From positions 310,001-374,000 of the forward strand of contig JANUWI010000018.1 of NCBI GenBank assembly GCA_025504975.1: 64,000 nt of DNA, written 5' to 3'. A program made the translations under genes and the position numbers. The notes under the pieces are model-generated. The model did not search any database. It was not told the origin of the DNA and was given only the letters and a program-made list of their open reading frames with translations. This document shows positions 44,506 through 55,185 of this stretch, piece by piece. The DNA comes from Plenodomus lindquistii (taxonomy: Eukaryota > Ascomycota > Dothideomycetes > Pleosporales > Leptosphaeriaceae). How positions within the stretch are numbered: position 1 is the first letter of the stretch; each line of letters begins with the position of its first letter.

Positions 44506-44754
44506 TGCCACACTCCTTTTGCATTGCATATTAGCGCCTGATTCACCACGGATACCCCGTCATACTCTCCTTCACATAATAATTCATGATGTCGACGACC
44601 GACACGCGATTGTGCAATGTCTAACATCCCCTGAAAGTGTGAGCTAAATCTGTCGATTTCGTTCGCTGCTCTAAGGCCTCAGAGCCGAACAGCCTTGCTT
44701 TGTGGTGTGCCATCATGTGGTGATGCTGGTGGTGGTATGAAAGTGACAAAACAC
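44506..44754. other. Intergenic region upstream of the SMC2 promoter elements
   Basis: 3' flank of the rhodopsin-domain gene and distal SMC2 promoter; nothing recognised. Confidence 0.4.
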
Positions 44755-44794
44755 AGTTTCGCGCTGTCACGTGACTCAACGCTAGCGCGAAACT
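44755..44794. promoter_or_regulatory. Inverted E2F/MBF-like sites around an E-box, SMC2 promoter
   Basis: AGTTTCGCGCT (44755-44765) and its perfect reverse complement AGCGCGAAACT (44784-44794) flank an 18-bp spacer that contains CACGTG (44768-44773). TTTCGCGC is the E2F-type core also recognised by fungal MBF/SBF-like complexes that drive G1/S genes. The pair lies 81-120 bp before the SMC2 ATG, suggesting cell-cycle control of the condensin gene; binding is inferred. Confidence 0.7.
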
Positions 44795-44874
44795 CGGGCG
44801 AGCCGCCGCCTGAACCCTGGTGGAGCGTCACGACAAAGGTAAACAGACGACTAACAACAGCATATGCGCCCACC

Positions 44875-47800
44875 ATGAGGATTATAGAACTCGTGATAGA
44901 TGTAGTTCATCCCACACTCTTCGTGCGACATAATCTGACACATTATTAGGGCTATAAGTCGTACGCGGTACGCACTGTCATCTCTGGCTGGTTTGTTTAC
45001 CCTGCGGAAGGAGGGGTCCATGAGGCTGATAATGTACAGGGACGAGAGTTTCAATTCAATTACGGGACTGAACGGATCGGGAAAGTCGAATATCCTGGAT
45101 GCGATATGTTTTGTGCTGGGCATCAACAATTTAAGTGTTGTGAGGGCGCAGAACCTTCAGGTATGACATTCGGACTACGCCGCGGAGACGAGGCTCACAA
45201 TTACGACAGGACCTTATCTACAAGCGTGGCCAAGCAGGTGTCACGAAAGCAAGTGTCACGATTGTATTCGACAACCGCGATAAATCGAAAAGCCCAGTCG
45301 GTTTCGAGGAGAATGCCCAGATCTCTGTCACAAGGCAGATTGTGCTAGGCGGAGCGAGCAAATACCTGATCAACGGCCACCGGGCGCAACAACAGAGCAT
45401 CCAGAACCTGTTCCAGTCGGTACAACTCAACATAAACAACCCCAATTTCATGATCGCACAAGGAAAGGTCATGCAAGTCCTCAACATGAAGGCGAAGGAA
45501 ATATTGGCAATGTTGGAGGAGGCAGCAGGAACGCGCATGTTCGAAGATCGACGGGACAAGGCATACAAGACAATGGCGAAGAAGGAGATGAAAGTGCAGG
45601 AGATTCAAGAGCTACTGCGAGACGAGATTGACCCAAAGCTCGAGAAACTACGACAGGAAAAGCGCGTATTCCTCGAGTTTCAACAGACACAGAGCGAGCT
45701 CGAACGTCTCACCAAGCTCGTAATAGCGCACGACTACATACGATACAATGAAAGGCTCCAGCAGTCCGCGGACGATCTCGAGGCCAAGAAAACACGGGCG
45801 CAAGAACTTGAGGAGTCAAAAGTGCGAATGACCCGAGAGATCGAAAACCTGCAAGAAGATATTAAGCAAGTCAAGGCTACGCGAGAGAGGGAACTACGCA
45901 AAGGAGGCAAGTTCCAGGCTCTCGAGGAAGAGGTCAAGACGCATTCGCACGAAGCTGTTCGTCTGACGACTGTCCTGGATCTGAAGAACACAAGCATGTC
46001 TGAGGAAGTTGAACGGAAAAATGGCATTGAAGCGAGCGTGGAACAGCTCGAGGAGCAACTGCAGGAGAAGAAGGATACATACGAGAAGCTGCAAAAACAA
46101 TACCAGGCAGCCCATGACGATCTAGCAAAACAGACTAAAGAAGTCGAAGAGAAGGAAGAGCTCCTACAGACTCTACAAACAGGTGTGGCGTCCAAAGAAG
46201 GTGCAGAGGGTGGTTACCAGGGTCAGTTGCAAGATGCGAGGAATCGCGTGAGCGCAGCTGCTACCGAACAGGAGCAGAGCAAACTCAAAATCTCGCATTT
46301 GGAGAAGCAGATCAAGGAGGACGAGCCTAAAGCGAAGAAAGCAAAAGAACAGAATTCCGGTCTGCTCAAGGATCTGGAGTCGCTAAAGTCGCAGGCCAAG
46401 AAGCTCGAAGCAGAGTTGGCGAAACTTGGGTTTGATGAAGGCCAGGAGTCCGATATGTACCAACAAGAATCCCACTTCCAGGCACGAATTCGGGAGCTCA
46501 AGCAACAAGCCGATGGCCTACGGAGGCAAGTCGCCAATATTGACTTCAGCTACAGCGATCCCTCGCCCAACTTTGACCGCAGTCGCGTCAAGGGCTTAGT
46601 AGCTCAACTGTTCACTTTGGACAAGGAGCGTACGAGCGCGGGAACTGCTCTAGAGATCTGCGCCGGGGGTCGATTATATAATGTTGTAGTCGACGAGGCA
46701 GCGACTGGTAAGCAGCTACTGGAGAATGGCCGCCTTAAGAAGCGAGTCACCATCATTCCCCTCAACAAAATCGCCGCATTCAAAGCTTCCGCAGAAAAGG
46801 TGGGTGCCGCGCAAAAGCTGGCGCCAGGCAAGGTCGACATAGCGCTGTCGCTCATTGGCTACGATGAGGAGGTCGCCAAGGCGATGGAGTTTGTCTTCGG
46901 ATCAACACTCGTATGTGACGATGCGGAGACCGCGAAGCGTGTGACCTTTGATCCAGCGGTGCGGTTGAAGAGTGTCACACTCCAAGGCGACACTTACGAC
47001 CCTGCTGGTGTGTTGTCTGGGGGAAGTGCGCCGCAGTCCAGCGGTGTACTCATCACCCTTCAGAAACTTCACGGCATCACCGCGGAGCTCAGCTCACAGG
47101 AGGCGCAGCTCGCGCAGCTTCAGGCGACGATGGCACGGGAAAAGAAGAAACTTGACGCTGCGCGGAAGTCGAAACAAGAGTTGGATCTCAAGAACCATGA
47201 AATCAAACTTACCGAAGAACAGATTGGTGGAAACTCTTCGTCGTCGGTATGTCTTGCTACCTGCTATTGGTGACCATGAGTGCTAAATATATGATAGATC
47301 ATCCAGGCAGTGGAAGAGATGAAGAAGAGCATAGCACAACTCAAAGAAGACGTCAAGTCCGCCAAGGCACGGGAAGACGAAGCGAGCAAAGATGTCAAGC
47401 GCATCGAACGAGACATGAAGGACTTTGATAACAATAAAGACAGCAAGCTTGCCGAACTACAGACCTCGTTGGACAAGTTGAAGAAGGCCTTGAGCAAGAA
47501 CAGCGCATCTATCAAGCCTCTCCAGGCGAAGATGCGTGAAGCCATGGTCGAATCTGAGCAGTGTGGCAGCGATCTTGCGGCTGCACAAGAGCAACTTGAG
47601 GACGTTCAGACCACACTGAAGACACAACAAGAAGAGCTCGATGAGCTACTGGCTGAGCAAGCTCGTGTGAAGGTATGCTGGTTACGAAGATTACGCAATA
47701 ATCGAGACTGACACTTTCAGGATGCACATGATGTTGCGCAGGCTCATCTATCGGATGAACAAGCGAAGCTCACGGGATTTGACGAAGAATTGCGTTCATT

Positions 47801-48705
47801 AGAGGACGCCATCCGAAAGAAGAATTCTCAAATCACGGAAGGCAGCCTAGAACACCAGAAACTTGGCCATGAAATTGAAAGATTCAACAAAGAGCAAGAA
47901 GGCGCAGCAAGCCAGGTGCAAGCGCTCGAGAAAGAGTACGACTTCATCGCCAGCGATTCTGAGCTCTTCGGGCGAGCCGGTACAGTGTATGACTTCAAGG
48001 GCGTCAATATGGCTGATGCCAAGACGAAGCGCAAAGCTCTTGAAGAGCGATTCAAGCAGAAGAAGAACAAAATCAATCCCAAGGTCATGGCTATGATCGA
48101 CAACGTGGAAAAGAAGGAAGCAAGTTTGAAGAAGAACATGCAGACCGTCATCAAGGACAAGTCGAAGATCGAGGAGACTATCCTCAAGCTCGATGAGTAC
48201 AAAAAGGAGGCCCTGCACAAGACATGGACCACGGTCAACCGCGACTTCGGCCAGATATTTAACGAGCTACTGCCTGGCAGCTTCTCGAAACTGGACCCGC
48301 CAGAAGGCAAGACCATCTCAGACGGTCTAGAGGTCAAGGTCATGCTGGGCAAAGTCTGGAAACAATCACTCACCGAGTTGAGTGGTGGACAACGGTAAGA
48401 CCCCCTGAAACTTCTACACTCGGCGTATGCTAACATCTCAAAGCTCCCTCATCGCCCTATCCCTCATCATGGCACTGCTACAGTTCAAACCAGCGCCAAT
48501 GTATATTCTGGACGAAGTCGACGCTGCGCTCGATCTGTCACACACGCAAAACATCGGTCGTCTGTTCAAGACACGCTTCAAGGGCTCCCAGTTCATTGTG
48601 GTCAGTCTGAAAGATGGCATGTTCCAGAACGCGAATCGTATCTTCCGGACACGGTTTGTGGACGGGACGAGTGTTGTTTCTGCGACTTCAGGCTCTGACC
48701 GATGA
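44875..48705 (+). CDS. SMC2: Condensin ATPase subunit SMC2
   Basis: Seven exons (44875-44901, 44950-44990, 45040-45160, 45210-47246, 47298-47672, 47721-48394, 48444-48705), all in phase with introns of 48-51 bp, encode 1178 residues, the normal SMC2 length. The order is [20 protein letters not shown], Walker [10 protein letters not shown] (32-40), a coiled coil, the hinge from about residue 520 ([18 protein letters not shown], later [14 protein letters not shown]), the returning coiled coil, signature LSGGQRSL (1087-1094) and Walker [13 protein letters not shown] (1111-1122). The [12 protein letters not shown] and FMIAQGKV stretches match SMC2 rather than SMC4 or cohesin. It condenses mitotic chromosomes with SMC4 and three non-SMC subunits. 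The first three exons are tiny (27, 41, 121 nt). Confidence 0.97.
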
Positions 48706-49120
48706 TGACGTGATTTTTGTAGTACATATGAGTGGGGTAGGAGTTCTTTGTATATGGTTTACGTTGATATTCACGATTCGATGTTGCATTGGCAGGCGTT
48801 GAGGCGTCTGAATCTGTACTGGGTTCGGTAGGAAGCCGCAATCACAAGTCTGGGGTCGCTGGTTACTTCCTTCTTCTCTTCAACGCCCATTGTTGTTGCA
48901 GGCTACTACTTACGTTTCCTTTCTCTGGAGCTTTGCGGATGACAACAATACCACTACCACCGTGCATGCATAAGGATCTCATCACATATCCACGCAAGCA
49001 TCTTCAACCGAATCCATCGATATCTCAGACCAGCCTTGCAAAGCTGTTGTGTCTGTGTTCTCGACCTCATCGTGACAGCTAAAGCGAAATAGACATTGCG
49101 CATGCTGATCTTAGTATCGC
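48706..49120. other. Intergenic region
   Basis: 3' flank of SMC2 and leader of the next gene; no gene or obvious element seen. Confidence 0.4.
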
Positions 49121-51457
49121 ATGACTATGGCTGCAAAGCCGGTAACGCCATTATCATCTTCTTTAGACAGTTCACGGGATATGGGTGCCAGATGGACGCA
49201 CACGTTGGACTCGCCGAGTCGCTCTGAGGAGCCTACACCCGAGGAAGACGCCATGAAGAGCAGCAATCTCCATTCTCCCTTCCTACACCCTACGGCAAAA
49301 CTTAGTCGACACCATACTACGCTCCAGGATCATACAGACGACCAACAAAATGGCAGGACGAACGGTGGGGAGGATGATCTCACTCCTCGTGCAGACAGCC
49401 GACGCAAAGGGTTCATGGTACATGCACGGCCATTGTTGATGGATATGAGAAGCAACAGCCGACACCCACTACCACCTGAGCAGAGTCGTTCAAGCTCGCC
49501 TCCTTCTCTTGAAGAGATACTGCGTCGGAGGACTATTGAAGATGCCGACGACATACAAAATTTTCAACTCCAGCATACCAAGACTGACGATCCCCGAATG
49601 TCTCCTAGTCCTCGATCCTCGACTGGTGATCTCGAGCGTACAGATACCAGGAGGTCGTCCATAGCAGTGTTTGCGAAAGGTCTGGTATCTCGCGTGCCAG
49701 ACTTGAGGATGTTCACGCCCGAGAAGCCAGCAGACGAATCTGGACTCATGCACAGGAGACCCTCACAGGAGGCCTCACGGAATCGACCTGACAACAGAGA
49801 TCGCAAGCTTTCGTTCGCACCACTCCCAACGACGATGGCTAAGCAATTGTATGCCCCCGACCTGAGTCTTCCTGCTGTTCGTAAAGAGCCACCAATGTCT
49901 ACGACCACTTCTTCGAAACCGCATCCGGAGGGAGCTGTCGGTAGCGGATTAAGAGACCGAAGGAAAGTGAAATTGGACCTCCCATTGCCTGTGGGAATAT
50001 CGAATTTACCTCCTCGTGGTCGATCACCAGTAATTACTCTAAGCAGTCTCACCCCTTCCCGTCCACGCAGCCCCAAGACACCATGGATACGAAACGAGCA
50101 GCTAAAATGGGAACCTATGCCTATGGCCAAATCGACCCCCATTATAGAAGAAAACTACGCTCAATCTGGCATCGTGGGCCTCTTACCTGGCTCGGATCCA
50201 ATATTCTCATCTTCAACCCCACCGATTGAAACTCCGGTTTCTAGGCTGCGCGATCGAAGCTACGTTTCGCGTCCACGGTTCCCCAGAGCTCGCAGTGGTA
50301 GGAGCGGTCGTAGTGGTACGAGCGATTCCGCATTTGCAAGCACACCAGATGGTAGCAAGTCACCTGAGGATCTCAGAACACAATGGGAGAAGCAAACGCT
50401 CACAAACCCTGAGCTTGAAGAGCTTGGCCTGGCCGCAACCTCCCGACGTAGGAGACGATGGTGGAAAACATCCAGTGACGAAGGTCAACAAACACCTGAA
50501 CCCATCGTCCGTCGCTTTTCCTTCAACCTGTTCAAACGTTCCAATCGCAAATCCGACCAATCCGTCGACAAAGACACGCAGCAAGCAAAAGAGTCATCTA
50601 CCCGCAAATGGCACAGCAAACAAGCTCTCCCTTTCTTGAACAAGCCTCCAGGCTTAGCTAGCATAACAATTCCACCCGTCTTCATACCACCAGGAGTTGA
50701 CCGTGTTCCTACACCCCCCATGTTTGACGCAGACGGCGAAGTCAAAGGCAAGCTCGCAGACTTCTTTTTTGACGTGCAAGCCGGTGCGCCGCCGCGTCGC
50801 AAAATCAAACCCACAGATCTTTCAGGCGGATACTGGGACTCTGATGCGCTGTTGATAAGCTTAACATCCGACATTAATCCCGCCGACGAGGAAGAAGACG
50901 AAGGTCCCGCAGGCCCAAACGACGAAGGTTTACGCATACCCCTAGACTTCGACCTCAACGGGACCCCAGGGCTCGCGTCAGGAGGCAACAGCGGTGAGTA
51001 CCTAGGCTTCAGCACGATGAATCCTGGCATGTACTCCCCCAGATTCAGGAAAGAAGCTCTTTTCCCCACGGCTCAAGACAAACTCCTCGAGCACCGCACC
51101 ATAGCAGCCCTGGCCCGACAAGAAGAAGAAGATCGCCGGAAATTCGAATGGATGGTACCTGAACACTACCCCACCAGTTGGCTATGCCCACTACACGAGA
51201 AGTACAAGGGGCCCTGGACAGGGCTGTGCTACTGGCATGGGAAGCGTCAGAGCGATAGAGTCATTTTGAGTGGAGAGTACTCCAGTGGACGAGATAAGCA
51301 TGGGAATTTGAAACCCTTGGGCAATACGTTAAAGTGGAATGCAAGGAATGCTGCGATCGTGAAGAAGCCAGCACCGCCAAAGAAGGATTCAAAAGGTATG
51401 CAGGATATTCGGCCTGGGGAGGGCAAGAGGCGAAGGTTGGCTAGTCTGACGATTTAG
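49121..51457 (+). CDS. Large conserved disordered fungal protein
   Basis: A single exon encodes 778 residues. Most is Ser/Pro/Arg-rich and disordered (SRSSSPPSLEEILRRRTIED, SRLRDRSYVSRPRFPRARSG), with many SP/TP sites. Two better-ordered regions exist: around RRRRRWWKTSSDEGQQTPEP, and the C-terminus FEWMVPEHYPTSWLCPLHEK continuing KGPWTGLCYWHGKRQSD, a Cys/His/Trp-rich end shared by an uncharacterised ascomycete family. It ends in a short basic tail (GKRRRLASLTI). No signal peptide or membrane span is seen. Two ATGs, at 49121 and 49127, are equally good starts. The CPLH...CYWHG arrangement could bind a metal, but that is a guess. Function unknown. Confidence 0.85.
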   Translation: MTMAAKPVTPLSSSLDSSRDMGARWTHTLDSPSRSEEPTPEEDAMKSSNLHSPFLHPTAKLSRHHTTLQDHTDDQQNGRTNGGEDDLTPRADSRRKGFMVHARPLLMDMRSNSRHPLPPEQSRSSSPPSLEEILRRRTIEDADDIQNFQLQHTKTDDPRMSPSPRSSTGDLERTDTRRSSIAVFAKGLVSRVPDLRMFTPEKPADESGLMHRRPSQEASRNRPDNRDRKLSFAPLPTTMAKQLYAPDLSLPAVRKEPPMSTTTSSKPHPEGAVGSGLRDRRKVKLDLPLPVGISNLPPRGRSPVITLSSLTPSRPRSPKTPWIRNEQLKWEPMPMAKSTPIIEENYAQSGIVGLLPGSDPIFSSSTPPIETPVSRLRDRSYVSRPRFPRARSGRSGRSGTSDSAFASTPDGSKSPEDLRTQWEKQTLTNPELEELGLAATSRRRRRWWKTSSDEGQQTPEPIVRRFSFNLFKRSNRKSDQSVDKDTQQAKESSTRKWHSKQALPFLNKPPGLASITIPPVFIPPGVDRVPTPPMFDADGEVKGKLADFFFDVQAGAPPRRKIKPTDLSGGYWDSDALLISLTSDINPADEEEDEGPAGPNDEGLRIPLDFDLNGTPGLASGGNSGEYLGFSTMNPGMYSPRFRKEALFPTAQDKLLEHRTIAALARQEEEDRRKFEWMVPEHYPTSWLCPLHEKYKGPWTGLCYWHGKRQSDRVILSGEYSSGRDKHGNLKPLGNTLKWNARNAAIVKKPAPPKKDSKGMQDIRPGEGKRRRLASLTI

Positions 51458-52075
51458 AAGGGTAATGGTCTCTGTGTGAGGTGTTGTAGAAGGTTTGAAT
51501 ATGATGGAGTATTGGCTGAGTGTTTTCCTCGCGGTGATATCTCTCTTTGTGGACTTTCACACAGCACTCCAAGTACACCACGCTTCTACATAAGCTGAGT
51601 AGATAGGCACTTTCCTTACCCGTCAGTATAAAGTTATATCGCTACCAACAACGAATTCACCACTTGTCCGTCTCCAACTGCTCCGCGGAACCCACAACAC
51701 CACTTACACCATCCATCAAAGACCCGTTTCACAACCGCGCCTTTGTTCAACAACCCACCTTTATGCAGCCTCTCGGCCACCACTCAGGGACCGAATCGCT
51801 TTTTGTGGGCTTGTTCGCATTCCATTGTTCCAGAGGACAGAATGATGGCGCCGTACACTCGGTATATGAGCTTTGTCCTTGAGCGTTGTAAGTACTGGCT
51901 CGTTCCGCGTCTTTGCAGCTATTTGTCTTTTTTTTGGGGGAATCATAATTTAGTTTTAACGACGGCAGCGATTACGACGATAACGAAACCGGTAACGAAA
52001 CGGAAAATGAGGCGGAAAACGAGAACGATAATCACCTGAGTGCTACGAAGTTTACAATAATCTTTAATCACGACC
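51458..52075. other. Intergenic region; acidic coding-like stretch near its end
   Basis: A TATAAAG occurs at 51629. From about 51952 to 52040, in the frame of 51961, the + strand reads an acidic low-complexity stretch (DYDDNETGNETENEAENEN), which could be part of the N-terminus of the broken C48 gene downstream, in yet another frame. Confidence 0.35.
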
Positions 52076-54977
52076 ATGGCGGCTCCACCAGCTGCAGCGG
52101 CACCCGGCCCGCCTGCAGTGAAAAAGTCTCGAACAGATCTTGTTGGCCAATGGCTAAACAAGATATATATCGCGCATTCTGTCGAAGACAGTCAAGTTTC
52201 CAATGTTACAATCGAAAAGTTCTTCAGCATCACAGATCTCACAGCCTGGCTCGAGGATACACAGATTTCTGTGCCCATGGCACTACTGACCGCCGAGCAT
52301 AGACCTTCCAATGTGCTCGTTCTGTCTGATCCCTCTGTACAAGAACTGTTTTCCATTGGCACAGGAGTAACACCCACTACTGACGCGGCGCCAGAGTTGG
52401 TAACCCTTTTCGCAAACAAAGAAAAGCGTTAGGTCGTAGCCGCTTGCTCGGATGGATTGATTACAAACCTTGAACGAATGAAGAGGCTTTCTGAAAAAAA
52501 GAAAGAAACAGCTGAAGAAGTCAAAGCAGAAAAAGGCGAAGCGGAGTGGGAAATTGAAAAAGAAGAACGCTCAGAAAGCTGGAGCCACGCCTCATGATGG
52601 CAGATCTGATGAAGAATCCGACGAGGAAGCCGATGAGCTCGAAGCAGCCGGGGGATCACACTGGGGACTTCTTATTGTTGATACGCAGAAGAAAATCGCA
52701 AGATTCGTTGATAGTGCGATAGGTACCAGGAAAACTGCTGCTAACAAGTTGAAGATAACGAAAATGGGTGAAGCCGGAACTGCTGCAGGTAAAGTGCTTC
52801 GAGGCATTGAAGCACTCCTTGTAGATGGTGATGGTGGTAAAGGTGTCTATGTTTCTGGTCAAAGAGGTTTCGAGGCGACGACCTTGAAGCATACACCCCA
52901 ACAATGAGCATAACAACTGCCGATACGACCAAGGTGCATGTGGACCTTTCGTGTTCGCATTTCTCCATCATCTCTACAATCTGCCCGCGAGCCCCATGGA
53001 GGATGTCAAGGCATTGTTTCCGTCAAGTAAAAGAAGAAGTACTCGTTTCGACTCAGGAACTACGAGGGAACAGATGCAGCTCGTCATGCGCAAAAGTATT
53101 GACCCAGCTTATCAATCATCAGTGTCCGATTTACAACTCGACCTCAATCTAGTCCAGGCATTGATGACGCCAGAAATCCTGAAATTAGCGGTCAATCGGT
53201 TCCAGGGCCGACGAACCCCTATTCGCTCTGGGCATAACGCTGGTCCAGCTCAGCTGAGGAAGCTTATACAGCAACCAGGCACAAAATTGACGGAGGACCA
53301 GGCCGCGGCCGAGCCAGAGATGCATAAGCATCGAACACAGGATCCTATTTTCATGAGAATGTCACTGAGCTCGTTGAAGCCATTGATATGTACTTAGTCT
53401 TGCAGGCAGCGCAGATTGCCAGTCACCAAACTATCGCTAGAACTGCTTGGAACATCAACAATTTGAAGGACCACAAAATCGATCTTCGTAGCATGACGGA
53501 AGACCAGATCAACGAGTGGGTGAAGCTGAGACCTTATAAAGAATGGCTTGAGACCTCCCATAATTTCTTCTATAAGCGGCTCGCACTCATGAACGCATAT
53601 TCTGGCGGTGTTGGCATTACAGGAATAGAATTGCTGGATAGGCAAGGCGCGCAGGCGTGGATCGAAGATGGTGCATATCCCATCATCGATTCGGATCCTC
53701 TTGGAAAGATCGTGACGGTACTAACGAAAGAGGTAAAACGCCTCCCACGACCAGTAGACGTGCAGGGAAAACCACAGTATTATCCAGAGTACTATCTGGA
53801 CAGTATAGCCTATGTCAAGACGGCAATCGAGAAAGGCAAAAAACTGGCTGATTTCGTCTCCATCAGCTCAAAAGAGCTTCAAAAGAACATGTACATGACT
53901 GATAGAGAAAACAATGTCATCGGTGGTAGAGGCATCAACGGAACTACTTATAGAGCCATTCTCTTCGTGCGTTGTGGGGGCACCTTTGCGCCTCCGGATA
54001 CTGCAGGGGTCAAACGCAACACCACCACCACCACCAAGCAAGAGTGCGAGACAACGTGGATCCGAGATCAGAATGTCTTCGACGAGGGCAAGGATTTTGA
54101 AATCAGCGAAGATGACACCCTCACGCGACACATAGACGAAGCTAAGATCTGTAATAGGATGCGCGATGCCTACGAGACTGGTAAGGTTATCGACGTTAGC
54201 AGTGGAAACGAGGATGACGACAGCCCTGATAAAAGTCCTCGTCCTGCACAGCCTTCTAAAAAGTCGCAACCGAAGAAAAGTCCTCCACGCACACCGCCTA
54301 GAGATGGAGGGGATTCTAACGATGATTCCGATTCCGACAACGATAAAGACAAGTTGAATGCTGCTTATATTGGTAAAGAGACGCTCAGGGGCGTCAAAAG
54401 AAAGTCACCTGACGACAACCCAACAAAGGATGGAGCTGACACTCAGCGGCCTAAAAAAAAGCTGAAGATGACACTACCAAAAACCGTCCTTGGCGTATCG
54501 GAAGCACAGCTCCTGCCATGGCTCAAGGAACTGTCTCCATTGTTACAATCACAAATGATCGATGCCAACGATGACATGCCCAATGTACCACGTGCGCGAG
54601 AATAGCTACAACGCACCTACTACCGTACAATCCAAGACATGTCAGCGGAAGGCGCAGGGCTCTCGAAAGACAGCATAGCGCTCATCAAGAAGTGGCAAGC
54701 AGATTGGCCTGACAAGGAAGAGAAGGAAGAGCCGCCAAAGAGATTCTTGAATAAACGCTTGCTGCATAAAACGCACAAGAAGTGTACGATTGCTGGGCAA
54801 GAGGCCGAATTTACTTTCAGCAAAAAGGGTGGCTTTCCGAACTACCACAATAAACCGGATAAGATTCCGGAGGAAGAGGTCTTAGATGAGGATGAGATAA
54901 TGACTGAGGAAGTCAATAACGCAAATGAGGATGCGAGCGCTGTCGACGGAGAGGGAGGCGAGGTTGACGAAGAATGA
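52076..54977 (+). pseudogene. C48/Ulp1-type cysteine protease gene, broken
   Basis: Five stretches that read as one protein lie in changing frames. The first segment starts MAAPPAAAAPGPPAV at 52076, contains NVLVLSDPSVQELFSIG and stops at TAG 52430-52432; the same frame continues VVAACSDGLITNLERMKRL. A frame change near 52560 leads to GGSHWGLLIVDTQKKIARF, with VDSAIG, the His and Asp parts of a C48 triad. A second change near 52910 leads to CRYDQGACGPFVFAFLHHLY with the nucleophilic Cys. A third near 53330-53350 leads to a 400-codon frame (LVEAIDMYLVLQAAQIASHQ...), stopped by TAG at 54603-54605 and continuing in the same frame to 54977. C48 enzymes cleave SUMO-like modifiers; fungal copies with long extra regions are often carried by DNA transposons. 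No terminal repeats or introns explaining the breaks were found. Confidence 0.65.
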
Positions 54978-55185
54978 AGTGAATAGGAAGCGGCCCGACA
55001 CTAGAGTTGGGCTACTAACAGCAGCTACTACAAAGTCAGCATGTTCAGTATCAGAGTAAAGATAAATCTGTAAAGTAAGTCTGTGGGCATTTGAATGCGC
55101 TATTTGTCAACACCATCACACGTATATATCCTTCCAAGCGAGCCAAATCCTTTCCAGCATCATGCATGCCAGAAATCCACCATCC

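Noticed and set aside
47828..48436. 202-codon minus-strand frame inside SMC2
   Set aside because: It is the antisense shadow of the coiled-coil coding exon (Ser/Phe/Leu-rich), not a gene.
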